Source of the DNA: JAJVID01 sp963743425
Lineage (GTDB): Bacteria; Acidobacteriota; Blastocatellia; RBC074
Assembly (NCBI GenBank): GCA_963743425.1
Contig: CAVUPU010000001.1
Span: 186,001-250,000 of the forward strand
Reading direction: 5' to 3'
Length of the DNA stretch: 64,000 bases
Made by a program: the position numbers and the translations under genes. Each line of letters opens with the position of its first letter. Positions within the stretch are counted from its first letter, which is position 1. Of the stretch, positions 51,225 to 62,346 are shown in pieces. The notes below the pieces were generated by a model, which saw only the letters and a program-made list of their open reading frames with translations, had not been told where the DNA came from and made no database searches.

Positions 51225-54084
51225 TTAAAACAAAGCGTCGAGCGCATCGCTCACCGAGCGCACGCCGATGACTTCCAAACGATCATCCTCCGGCAGCCCG
51301 CTCAGGTTGTTCTTCGGCAACACGACGCGCTTGAACCCCATTCGGGCGGCCTCGCGCAAGCGCACGGCGGCGTGGTTGGTCGCGCGAATCTCGCCGGCCA
51401 GCCCGACCTCGCCGAACACGACCGTGTGTTCGTTGATCGGGATGTTGCGGAAGCTGGAAGCGATCGCCGCGACGATCCCAAGGTCAACAGCAGGTTCATC
51501 AAGAGAAATCCCTCCAACCATATTCACGAAGATGTCGTCGCCGGAGAGATGGAACCCGACCCGTTTTTCGAGCATCGCCACCAGCAGCGCCACACGGTTG
51601 ATCTCGACTCCCTGAGTCGTGCGCCGGCCCGTTCCGAATTTAGACGAGCTGACCAGCGCCTGGATTTCGACCAGCATCGGTCGCGTGCCTTCCGTCGCCG
51701 CGATCACCGCCGAGCCTGAAGCGCCGATCGGTCGCTCGCTCAAAAAGACCTCCGAAGGGTTGGGCACGCCGACCAGCCCTGCGCCGGTCATCTCGAAAAT
51801 GCCGAGTTCGTTCGCCGCCCCGAAGCGGTTCTTGGCCGCGCGCAGTATGCGGTGGTTGTGATGGCGTTCGCCTTCGAAATAGAGAACCGTGTCGACGATG
51901 TGTTCCAGCGCCTTCGGCCCCGCGATCATTCCCTCTTTCGTCACGTGGCCGATCAGAAAAACGGGCACGGTCAGATTTTTCGCGAGCAGCAGGAACTGTC
52001 CCGCGACCTCGCGGACTTGCGAGACCGATCCGGGCGCGCTCTCCAGCTTCTCGGAGAAGATGGTTTGAACCGAGTCGATGATGATCGCCTGCGGTTGCAG
52101 TCTATTGATCTCGTCGAAGACGCGTTCGAGGTTGGTTTCGGAGAGCAGGTAAAGCCCGGCCGGGTTGATGCCCAGCCGTTCGCCGCGAAGCTTGATCTGA
52201 CGCTCGCTTTCTTCGCCCGATACGTAGAGCACGCTGCCGTAAAGCGCGCTTAGCCGGTCAGCGACCTGGCTGAGCAAGGTGGAGTTATGAACGATCAGAT
52301 CGTTTGCCACGAAATTGGAATGGGGCGGCACAGACAGATCGTAAACCCGCTCTTCGCCCATCGGAGTAACGCTTTGAATTTCGTCCCAATAAATATCGGA
52401 GTACGCCAGCCTCTGCAAATAAGCTGAAGGATAAGTAGAGGCTAGCGCCAGCGCAGTATTACGACACACTGGCCCATCTGTACGAGCCGGATGCAAACTA
52501 ATGCCCGCATGCGCCGCAATGCGCCTGAAGGACAAACCCGGAGTCGCTTCACGCAAGTGGCGCCAGAAGAAAGGCCCAGTCGGAATCGTGTTGAAGTGGG
52601 TCGAAGAGAGTTTCGGCTCGTTCATCATTGCCAGCTTTTCTTTTGCCGCTTCACGCCCCCAAATGCCGATCTTCGCGAGAAACCGGTTTACTGCGCTGAC
52701 ACCGAGTAGCTGTACCTCCCACGCTTGATAAGCCTGTCCGTTGACGCGCGGCTGCTTCGAACGCAACCTGGTAATGAAGCCAAAGCGCAGCAGGAGGTGT
52801 TGTACGTCTTCGGCCAAACGGCGGCTGATAGTGCTGTGCGACACTCCAACCTGCTTGTCGGCGGTCACATATACTGAGCCGTCACAAGAAAAGAGCACCT
52901 TTAAAAACAACGCCAACTGCTGGCGAGGTAAGCGAAAGATGCAATCCGGCACAGCCTTTTGGGCCGCTTTAGTGAAGCGCAACCCCAGTGATTCCAAAAA
53001 CCGGGCGACTGATGAGGCGTGCTCAGCTATCTCACGCGCCTGAGGAGCTAAAGCATTAACGTTCAACTCGGGCAGCCTGGGCCAAGCGATGCAATTCTTC
53101 CACCGTCGGAACACACCTACCAACCCTCCAAGTGCGCAAGCGGTAATAATTAACTGACGCCTCACGCGCCCACGCTGCCCAGCTCAAGCCAGCGGAAGCC
53201 TGTACGCGCCTCACCGCTTCAGCAAACTCTTGGCGGGCCTGCGCGCGTTTTGCCCAAGGTTGCACGAAACGGTACTGTTGCGCCTTATTGTTACTCTTCC
53301 TGTAGACCTTGAGTTCCATTCCGAACTGGCGGGCCAATTCGCGCAAGTCAACTTCAATTTCAGGAATAGCGGTTGTTACCGAGATCTGCCCTTGCGCGGA
53401 ACCATCTGACAAAATGTAGGCAATCAGTTTGATGGCTGCTTCGGACATTTCCGCCTGGCCAAAATACGGCAATGCTAACGGCGCAGCCACGCGAGTCCCT
53501 GGTGTCAGGTCTCCAACCGCTCGCCAACCTTCGGGCGTCAGCACCGGATGACTTGGCGTACACCGCAACTTGCGTCCCAATCGCGTCGCCACTTCGACCA
53601 CCGGTCGGAGGCCCTGATCCAAAAACTGTGTAGCCTGTTGTGGGGTCAGGCGATGCGTAAGCGTATCGAGCGATAACACCATACTCTGCGCACTCGCATA
53701 CTCGGTAATCTCGTTAAAGGCGCCAGAGACCGGATCGAGAATGCGCGTTGAGCCGGCTAAACATTTCCCGATGCCCGGCTCACCGCCAATCAGCACCAGC
53801 GATCCCGGCACGATGCCGCCGCCGAGCACGCGGTCGAATTCTTCAATGCCGGTGACCTCTCGCGAATCGTCCTGCGCTTCGATCTCGGTGAATGCGACTG
53901 GTTTGCTTTCCCGCAACCGAAGCCCCGTGCGGGCGATCCCTGCGCCCTCTTTCGGCGAGGCGCGTTCGCGCTCTTCGACAAACGTGTTCCATCCCCCGCA
54001 GTCGGGACATTTGCCAAGCCATTTGCGCGATTGATAGCCGCAGCTCTGGCAGGCATAAACTGTGCGTGATCCTTTCGATGCCAT
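51225..54084 (-). CDS. radA: DNA repair protein RadA/Sms interrupted by an intein; frameshifted
   Basis: The start at 54084 opens with the RadA zinc finger (C12, C15, C26, C29; YACQSCGYQSRKWLGKCPDC). The Walker A motif begins GGEPGIGK (K107) and resumes after 1480 bases as STLLSQ. The RadA KNRFG motif (AAKNRFGAANELG) and the C-terminal Lon-like domain follow. RadA is a hexameric helicase that extends D-loops in recombination. The intein lies exactly between the Walker A lysine and serine and must splice for function. The reading frame breaks once near 53075, inside the intein, with a net gain of one base. RadA would therefore not be made unless this is an error, a frameshift or trans-splicing. 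Confidence 0.9.
52284..53763 (-). other. LAGLIDADG intein in the RadA Walker A motif
   Basis: Begins with cysteine (CLAGSTRILD) after GGEPGIGK and ends VHN before the +1 serine of STLL, the canonical splice residues. Block B is seen in RKLRCTPSHPVLT and the C-terminal blocks in ERVYDLSVPPHSNFVANDLI. The two endonuclease motifs read IKLIAYILSDGS and LALFLKVLFSCDGS. Two stretches resembling helix-turn-helix modules (GLSWAAWAREASVNYYRLR and SFRRIAAHAGIS) flank the second half. Size is about 493 residues. The frame changes between the two endonuclease motifs, with the two frames overlapping at 53056-53165. Confidence 0.88.
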
Positions 54085-54117
54085 AGCGGCATTGTAAGCC
54101 ACAGCGGCGAAGGAGAG

Positions 54118-54208
54118 AAAGATCGAGGATCGAGGGTAGCATCGGTCGCGCAGGGCTACTCTTGATCCTCGATCCGCGATCCTCGATCTTCGATCTTCGA
54201 TCCTCGAC
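54118..54208. repeat. Dispersed GATCGAGG repeat
   Basis: GATCGAGGATCGAGGG faces several GATCCTCGATC and CGATCTTCGATC units, making an imperfect palindrome. It fills the gap between the radA leader and the stop of the next gene, and matches the repeat at 31378-31440. Confidence 0.8.
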
Positions 54209-54209
54209 C

Positions 54210-55050
54210 TCAGGCTATCACCGCGAGCATTCCCAGAATCGGCTTGCCGAGGCGGTCATCTCCGATGATTTCGATTCGCGACGCGGCCTCTTCCTGCGAC
54301 AGTCCTTTAGTCAACAGACGCCACGCCGCGTCCTGATCCATCCGAACCTCGCAAGCGGCGCTGTCGCTCTCGCCTGTATAAAGCTTCCACGTTCCGCCTT
54401 CGCGCTTCAACGTCCATGCGCCGCCCGCTTCGCCGACGATGGTGAAGACGACGCTCGATCCTTCATCGGCTTGCGTCTCTCCTGTAAGTGTGCGGCAGGC
54501 CTCTGAGGAAAGTGTCGAGGACGGGGAAGAGCCATTTGCGGCTGGTCAGCGCCGGCGCGCCGACGGCGTCGCGAATCTGCTGCTGGTGATGCCACTTCTC
54601 GGTGTATTCGCGCGCGATGTCGAACCAGTTCTGTGATTCCTGCTCGCCCGCCCACGCGACGCCGAACAACGCGGGCGCGAAAGGGTCGAGCGACTTAAAA
54701 AGCTCGCAGACTTGCGCGCCTGTGACTTCGAGAAATTCGATCAGCAGTCTCGGGCTGATTCGCCGCGCCGTTCTGACCCAATCGGCGTTGAGCTGATTCA
54801 GAAAGTTGACCAGATCACGATAGTTTTCAATCGGCGCTTCGGGCGGGACCATCGGCGCTTTATCGCGCTGATACGAGAGTCGCCGAATGTCGCTGTCGAG
54901 CAGATGCGCGGCGATGTCTTTCACCGTCCACAGGCGCGCCGCCGTGGGTTTGCTCCAATCATCGCCGGATAAGTTTCTGAGCAGAGACAAAAGCTCGCCG
55001 TGAATCTGGCAGAAAAGGTCAGCGACAAAAATAGGTTCGACAGATTTCAT
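54210..55050 (-). pseudogene. Maleylpyruvate isomerase-like DinB protein, frameshifted
   Basis: The start MKSVEPIFVADLF at 55050 opens into an MDMPI-type N-terminal domain: LWTVKDIAAHLLDSDIRRL with the metal histidine and YTEKWHHQQQIRDAVG with the others. The frame breaks near 54485 after LDTFLRGLPHT. The following frame continues the expected C-terminal domain (DEGSSVVFTIVGEAGGAW then WKLYTGESDSAACEVRM). The total is one base longer than a whole number of codons, so a single inserted base is indicated. Family members are thiol-dependent transferases or isomerases. It is either a pseudogene or a sequencing error. Confidence 0.8.
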
Positions 55051-55279
55051 ATGCATCGGCGGCGATTGTCCACGAGCGATGAAAAATTGTCCATTGTTGC
55101 GCATTGGCATATGCCTTGCTCGATTGAGGCCGAGCGTGATTACGCGAGTATCGGTCAAACGTCGCGGAGGGCGCGCGCAAAACGCCCTTCGCGCCGTTGT
55201 CTTTCAAATCTCTCCCTGCTTTGAGTGGATCACCATGAGTAAACAACAGAGGTTGAAAATCCCTTTCGGAAGGAGAGTC

Positions 55280-55801
55280 ATGAGGATTCTGCTGATCGTG
55301 TTGGGGGCGTTCCTTGCGCTAGCCAGCGCGAATTGCGAAAGGCGGAGCGTCGCCGACGCCGCCATCACCGCCGCAGTGAAGAGCAAACTGGTGGTAGACA
55401 ATGAGAACAGCGCAATCAATGTCAATGTGGATACGCGTGGCGGCGTGGTCACTCTGACCGGCATAGTCGAGACGCAGGCCGAGAAGGCGCAGGCCGAGCG
55501 GATAGCCGGAAACACCGAAGGCGTAACGCGCGTCATCAATAACATCACGGTCATGACGAACGGCGGACACAACGCCGGAGAGAAAGCGAGTATGGCGGCG
55601 AGCGACCTGGCGATTCTGTCCAAGATCAAAACACGGTATGTCGCGGAAGGCGTCGTCGGCGCGAAGGTCGAAGTGAAGGACGGCGTGGTCACGCTCAAAG
55701 GCAATGTCGAAAACGCTCAGATCATGGCCAGGGCCGAAAACATCGCCAGAGCCACGAGCGGCGTCAAGAGCGTCAATAACAGGATGGAAGTCAGACAGTG
55801 A
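55280..55801 (+). CDS. Secreted protein with two BON domains (173 aa)
   Basis: The ATG at 55280 is chosen for GGAAGGAGAG just upstream; it begins a signal peptide (ILLIVLGAFLALASANC), possibly a lipoprotein with an atypical lipobox. Two BON domains follow, each with the alpha-beta-beta-alpha-beta pattern: DAAITAAVKSKLVVD, GGVVTLTGIVETQAEK, then ILSKIKTRYVAEG and DGVVTLKGNVENAQIM. BON domains bind membranes or phospholipids and protect the envelope under stress. A strong terminator follows, so it is a single-gene unit. Confidence 0.88.
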   Translation: MRILLIVLGAFLALASANCERRSVADAAITAAVKSKLVVDNENSAINVNVDTRGGVVTLTGIVETQAEKAQAERIAGNTEGVTRVINNITVMTNGGHNAGEKASMAASDLAILSKIKTRYVAEGVVGAKVEVKDGVVTLKGNVENAQIMARAENIARATSGVKSVNNRMEVRQ

Positions 55802-55820
55802 CGTCTGAGTAAATTGCCAT

Positions 55821-55856
55821 ATGCCATATTTCATATGAAATATGGCATCTTTTTTC
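55821..55856 (+). terminator. Intrinsic terminator after the BON gene
   Basis: A perfect 28-bp palindrome (ATGCCATATTTCAT and its complement) followed by CTTTTTTC, 20 bases after the stop codon. Confidence 0.9.
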
Positions 55857-55927
55857 ATGTGGCATAGTCGTTGCACCTTACATTTCCAGACTTGCCTGGA
55901 ACTGCGGGCGGCTGGAATGGAGGGGCA

Positions 55928-58186
55928 ATGAGCGACAGGGGAAGAAGGAGAGGAGGATGGCGGCTGTCTGAGGAAAGGATCGGAAACCTGCGCAGCGCGC
56001 TTCACTCTATTCGCCTCCAGCCTGAGTTTACTCACATTCATTTCGATCCGCGTCGCATTTTGACGGCCATTGCGGCGGTTCTCGTTCCGCTCGCGGCCAT
56101 TGGGGCTTTTAAACTCCACGAAGCATACGCCCATTACGCGGCGATAGTTGACGAGCGACTCGATCAGCGGATACTACGACGTCGCGCCGGCGTTTACGCT
56201 GCGCCGCGGCGCGTGAGCGTCGGGCAACAGATTTCGCGGGACGAATTGCGGGAGCGATTGCTGCGCGCGGGCTTTAGGGAGGGGCGACGGGGAGATCCTG
56301 CCGATCAGTTCTCTTCGGGGGTCTTCGTTTTTGAAGGCGATACGGCGCAATTGTGGACGAATGAATTCGCCCGCAACGCGAGCATGCCGGAAACCCTCAA
56401 CATCAAATTCAGCCAGATCGGCGGAGGGCGGATCGTCAAAATCGAGGACGCCTCCACGGGACAAGACATCAAGAGCGTCGCTTTACCGCCCGAGTCGCTC
56501 ACCGCGGACAGCGGCGCTACGACGCTTCCCAGGGGCCTGGGGATTCAGGCTCGCTTCGAAGATTTCCCGCCGTCGCTGGTCAACGCCCTGCTCGCTATCG
56601 AGGATCGGAATTTCTTCTCGCACCGAGGGGTCGATGTGAAAGCCGTCATCCGCGCGTTGTGGGAGAACTGGCGTCACGGCGAAATCCGCGAAGGCGGCTC
56701 GACCATCACGCAGCAGTTGGTCAAGACCAACTTCCTGACGCCGGAACGCACCTATCAACGCAAATTCGCGGAGGCGATGATGGCGATGGCCGTCGAACGG
56801 CGGCTGAGCAAAGAGGAGATCTTCGCGATCTACGCCAACCGCGTCTATTTGGGTCAGAGCGGAATGACGGCGGTTTACGGATTCAAACAGGCGGCGCGCG
56901 TCTATTTCGGCAAAGAGTTGCATGAACTTTCGCTTGCGGAATCGGCGCTGATCGCCGGTCTGGCGCAAGCCCCCAACCGTTATTCGCCCTATCAGCGCCT
57001 CGACGCGGCCGTCGCGCGGCGCAACACCGTGCTCGACGCGATGGCCGAAACCCACCTGATCAGCGACGAAGAGGCCGAGGCCGCGAAGTCGGAAAGGCTG
57101 GCCGTGATTCCGCCCGGGAAATTCGATGAATCGGCCGCGCAGCATTTCGTCGATTATCTGAAGCGGGAGCTGGACGGCCGGAATATCAGAGAGAGAGAGC
57201 AGCCGAACCTGGAGATCAGGACGACGCTCGATCTCGATCTGCAGCAAGCCGCGAACATCGCGATGAAAAATTATCTGGCGATACTTGATCGCGTCTTCAG
57301 CCGGCGCGCGAAAAGAAGCGGAGGCGGGAGGCCTGAAGCCGCTCTGATCGCCATTGATCCGCACACTGGAGAGATATTGGCGATGGTCGGCGGACGCGAT
57401 TACGCGTCGAGCCAGCTTAATCGCGTCACCGACGCGCGCCGCCAACCAGGTTCGGTCTTCAAGCCGATTGTTTACGCCGCCGCGCTCGCCAATGGAGTGG
57501 CGCCGGAGTCGATCTTCAATGACGCGCCGCAAGAGATCGTTTTCGGTAATCATATCTACCGCCCGCAGAATTACGGCGGCAGGTTTTCGAATCAGCAGGT
57601 GACGTTGCGCGAAGGAATCGTGAGGTCATTGAATGTGGTGGCGGTGGACGCCGCATTACAGGTCGGGTTGCCCAAGGTGGCCGATATCGCCGAGAAAATG
57701 GGATTGCCTCGGCCCGAAGCCTACCCTTCGATGGCGCTGGGCGCTTTTGAAGCCACCCCGTTTGAAATCGCGCAGGCGTATTCGACGTTCGCCAACGGCG
57801 GCGTGAGTGTTACTCCTTTCGGAATCAAATCGGTTGCGCGCGGCGACGTGACCGAAGAGATCGCAGCGGCGAAGACCAGCGTCCTCCGCCCATCCGTGGC
57901 ATATATCGTCACCGAGACGTTGGCTGAAGCGGTCGATCGCGGCACGGCTACACGCGTCAGGGGCATGGGGTATCGCGGCCCGGCGGCGGGCAAGACGGGC
58001 ACTTCGCGCGACGCCTGGTTCGCCGGCTACACTCCGAAACTGCTGGTTGTAGTCTGGGTCGGATTCGACGATTACCACAACCTGGGAATGGTGGGTGGCG
58101 ACGCGGCGACGCCGATCTGGACCGATTTCGTCAAACGCGCGCTCGCCTTGCGCCCTGATCTGAGAGCCGAAAAGTTCACACAATGA
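55928..58186 (+). CDS. Bifunctional penicillin-binding protein, PBP1B-like (752 aa)
   Basis: GGAGGGG precedes the ATG. A short cytoplasmic tail and one membrane helix (ILTAIAAVLVPLAAIGAF) are followed by a UB2H-like domain (VYAAPRRVSVGQQISRDEL). The glycosyltransferase 51 domain has the catalytic glutamate in EDRNFFSHRG (E225) and EGGSTITQQLVK. The transpeptidase has SxxK in GSVFKP (S509), SLN (567-569) and KTGTS (689-693). It polymerises and cross-links peptidoglycan from lipid II. The UB2H-like domain suggests control by a lipoprotein activator as in PBP1B; none is encoded here. Confidence 0.94.
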   Translation: MSDRGRRRGGWRLSEERIGNLRSALHSIRLQPEFTHIHFDPRRILTAIAAVLVPLAAIGAFKLHEAYAHYAAIVDERLDQRILRRRAGVYAAPRRVSVGQQISRDELRERLLRAGFREGRRGDPADQFSSGVFVFEGDTAQLWTNEFARNASMPETLNIKFSQIGGGRIVKIEDASTGQDIKSVALPPESLTADSGATTLPRGLGIQARFEDFPPSLVNALLAIEDRNFFSHRGVDVKAVIRALWENWRHGEIREGGSTITQQLVKTNFLTPERTYQRKFAEAMMAMAVERRLSKEEIFAIYANRVYLGQSGMTAVYGFKQAARVYFGKELHELSLAESALIAGLAQAPNRYSPYQRLDAAVARRNTVLDAMAETHLISDEEAEAAKSERLAVIPPGKFDESAAQHFVDYLKRELDGRNIREREQPNLEIRTTLDLDLQQAANIAMKNYLAILDRVFSRRAKRSGGGRPEAALIAIDPHTGEILAMVGGRDYASSQLNRVTDARRQPGSVFKPIVYAAALANGVAPESIFNDAPQEIVFGNHIYRPQNYGGRFSNQQVTLREGIVRSLNVVAVDAALQVGLPKVADIAEKMGLPRPEAYPSMALGAFEATPFEIAQAYSTFANGGVSVTPFGIKSVARGDVTEEIAAAKTSVLRPSVAYIVTETLAEAVDRGTATRVRGMGYRGPAAGKTGTSRDAWFAGYTPKLLVVVWVGFDDYHNLGMVGGDAATPIWTDFVKRALALRPDLRAEKFTQ

Positions 58187-58345
58187 TGAAAAATGGGACT
58201 TAACAGCAACTCTTGATAATGGCCATGAGGCGGAATAAAGCCGTGTCGATCAGAGGAGTTCATGATCGGTAACCTCCTTAGGTTATTTGCGGACACGGTT
58301 CTTTTGGCGCCGACTGCCCCGTTTGTCAATGGTATCCTTGTTTCC

Positions 58346-59851
58346 ATGCAACTGACTGACATCTTCGACTTCTCACTCATCGGAAACGCAAAGAAAGTTG
58401 CGCTCGAATATGAGAACGCGGATGGAGCTGTCTCCTCGCTCACATTCGGTGATCTCGACGCGCGGAGCGACCGGATCGCGCGTCTCCTCGCGTCACGCGG
58501 TCTCGCGCGAGGCGACCGGCTCTGCTTTTTTATGCCGAACCGCGTCGAATTCATCGACCTCTTTCTGGCTTGCGTCAAAACCGGCGTGATCATCGTTCCG
58601 ATCAACGCGCTCTACCGCGAACGCGAAATCAGCCACATCGTCGCGGACTCCGAACCGAAAGCGGTCGTGACGACGCGCGAGCTTGCGCCGGTTGTTCCCT
58701 CGGGCGCTCCGGTCTGGGACGTAGCTGAACTTGCCACCGCAGCCGGTTCGCGCGACGGCGCGCGCATCCGAACGGCGCTGGACGGCGACGATCCGGCGGC
58801 GATCGTTTACACCTCGGGCACGACCGGGCGCTCGAAGGGCGCGGTTCTCACTCACAACAACTTCGCAGCCAATACTGTCAATCTGCTCGCCTGCTGGCGG
58901 ATCACGAGTGAAGACCGTTACCTGGCCGTCCTGCCGCTGTTTCACGTTCACGGCCTCGGCAACGGCGTCCACGTGTGGCTGGTGAGCGGATGTCGCATGC
59001 GATTGGCCGAACGCTTCGACATCAACCGCGCCGGATCGCTCTTTGAATCGTGTCGGCCGACGTTGTTTTTCGGCGTCCCCACGATCTACACGCGTTTGTT
59101 GGAGCTGCCCTCTGATCAGGCGCGGCGCATCGGCGAGCGTATGCGATTGTTCGTCTCAGGCTCCGCGCCGCTTCCCGCGCAGGTGTTGGAAGCCTTCCGC
59201 GCGAAGTTCGGCCACACGATCCTCGAACGATATGGAATGAGCGAGACGCTGATGAACACGAGCAATCCGTATGAAGGCGAGCGGCGCGCAGGCTCTGTCG
59301 GGTTCCCGATGCCCGGCGTCTCGGTCAGGATTCTCGACGCCGCGATGCGGCCCGTCTCCGAAGGTGAGGTCGGAGAAGTTTACGTGCGCGGACCGAATGT
59401 CTTCGCGGGCTATTGGCGGCGTCCCGACGCGACGGCGGAGGCGACAGTTTCCGGCCCTGATGGAAAGTGGTTTCGCACTGGCGATCTGGCTGAACGCTCG
59501 GCTGATGGCTACATCACGCTGCGGGGCCGCCAGACCGACCTGATCATCTCCGGCGGCTTCAATATCTACCCGCGCGAAATCGAAGAGGTGTTGATGGAAC
59601 AGCCCGGCGTGCGCGAGGCCGTCGTCTGCGGCGCGCCGGACGAACTGCGCGGCGAACTGCCCATCGCTTACATCGTCGCCGACGAGACGTTCGACGAGAA
59701 AGTCGCGGAGGACGCCTGCCGCAAATCTCTTGCGTCATTCAAAGCGCCGCGCGCCTTCATCCGCGTTGACAGACTGCCACGCACCGCGCTGGGCAAGATT
59801 CAGAAACACCTGCTGCCGCCCTGGAAAATGGATCAGTCCCGCGAGCGGTAG
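58346..59851 (+). CDS. AMP-forming acyl-CoA synthetase, MatB-like (501 aa)
   Basis: ATP motif YTSGTTGRSKGAVLTH near residue 152, then PLFHVHGLGNG, the A5 motif RYGMSETLMNTSNPY and C-terminal GDLAERSADGYITLRGR and GKIQKHLL with the adenylation lysine. The HVHGL and MSETxMNTSNPY combination closely resembles malonyl-CoA synthetases, so malonate or a related short dicarboxylate is a likely substrate. The start at 58346 is chosen from the family N-terminus; upstream residues look non-coding. The last residues (DQSRER) and the stop codon come from a REP-like repeat. Confidence 0.85.
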   Translation: MQLTDIFDFSLIGNAKKVALEYENADGAVSSLTFGDLDARSDRIARLLASRGLARGDRLCFFMPNRVEFIDLFLACVKTGVIIVPINALYREREISHIVADSEPKAVVTTRELAPVVPSGAPVWDVAELATAAGSRDGARIRTALDGDDPAAIVYTSGTTGRSKGAVLTHNNFAANTVNLLACWRITSEDRYLAVLPLFHVHGLGNGVHVWLVSGCRMRLAERFDINRAGSLFESCRPTLFFGVPTIYTRLLELPSDQARRIGERMRLFVSGSAPLPAQVLEAFRAKFGHTILERYGMSETLMNTSNPYEGERRAGSVGFPMPGVSVRILDAAMRPVSEGEVGEVYVRGPNVFAGYWRRPDATAEATVSGPDGKWFRTGDLAERSADGYITLRGRQTDLIISGGFNIYPREIEEVLMEQPGVREAVVCGAPDELRGELPIAYIVADETFDEKVAEDACRKSLASFKAPRAFIRVDRLPRTALGKIQKHLLPPWKMDQSRER

Positions 59852-59915
59852 CAAACGTGATTCCATCAGCGCGTCGGCTGATTCGGCCACGCTCGCTACC
59901 GCTCGCGGTACTGAT
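59832..59915. repeat. REP-like palindrome, full copy
   Basis: An 84-bp imperfect palindrome matching 47421-47503 in arms and centre. It overlaps the final six codons and the TAG stop of the acyl-CoA synthetase gene and ends 7 bases before the convergent glmS stop, a typical REP position where it could stop transcription from both sides. Confidence 0.87.
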
Positions 59916-59921
59916 AACGAA

Positions 59922-61787
<1,866 letters not shown>

Positions 61788-61819
61788 AGACTTTCTCCTG
61801 TAAAACTGATGGTGTTCGG

Positions 61820-62341
61820 TTACCGAAGTTCGCGCGTCGTGTGTTCAGTGACGTCGATCATCTCGGCTTCGGTTCTCATGCGGGGAGATTCGGGAATTGG
61901 CTGGTTGATGGGAGAGTCCGCTTCTTCGAGGGCTTTGCGCTTCTGTTCGAGCAGCGCAAGTTCAATCCGCAACTGCCGCTCGCGCATATTCTTGAAAAAC
62001 CCGCTGGAGATCAGGCTGGCGACCCCGCCCGCAGCCAGCGCGAGCGAGACAAAGAGGAAGACCAACAGCGTGATGAGGCCGGCCTGGTAATCTTCGCCTT
62101 CGAGGCGCCCTAGTGTAATCGAGCCGAAGATGATCAGGAAGAGGATCAGGTCGAACGCCGTGACCATAGTCAGGATGACTCCGGTCATCATCCGCTTTTC
62201 GCGCCGCCACTGTTCCTGGGTCATGCGTTCGGCTTCGCGCGGCTCATCCAGCAGGCGCGTATGATCGGCCAGTTTCAGCCCGCACGATTTGCAGAATTTC
62301 GTTTTCTGCTCGGTTTGTGTTCCGCATTGAGGACAGTACAT
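61820..62341 (-). CDS. Zinc-ribbon membrane protein between glmU and glmS (173 aa)
   Basis: The start at 62341 gives MYCPQCGTQTEQKTKFCKSC, a zinc ribbon with C3, C6, C17 and C20. Two membrane helices (VILTMVTAFDLILFLIIFG and ITLLVFLFVSLALAAGGVA) and a charged coiled-coil tail follow. No known enzyme domain. It lies 5 bases after glmU and 32 before glmS, so it is probably co-transcribed with these sugar nucleotide enzymes. A regulatory or scaffolding role is inference. Confidence 0.8.
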   Translation of the reverse strand: MYCPQCGTQTEQKTKFCKSCGLKLADHTRLLDEPREAERMTQEQWRREKRMMTGVILTMVTAFDLILFLIIFGSITLGRLEGEDYQAGLITLLVFLFVSLALAAGGVASLISSGFFKNMRERQLRIELALLEQKRKALEEADSPINQPIPESPRMRTEAEMIDVTEHTTRELR

Positions 62342-62346
62342 GTGAA

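Noticed and set aside
61788..61819. Possible glmS ribozyme in the glmS leader
   Set aside because: Only 32 bases separate the upstream gene from glmS, too short for the ribozyme, and no core sequence is visible.
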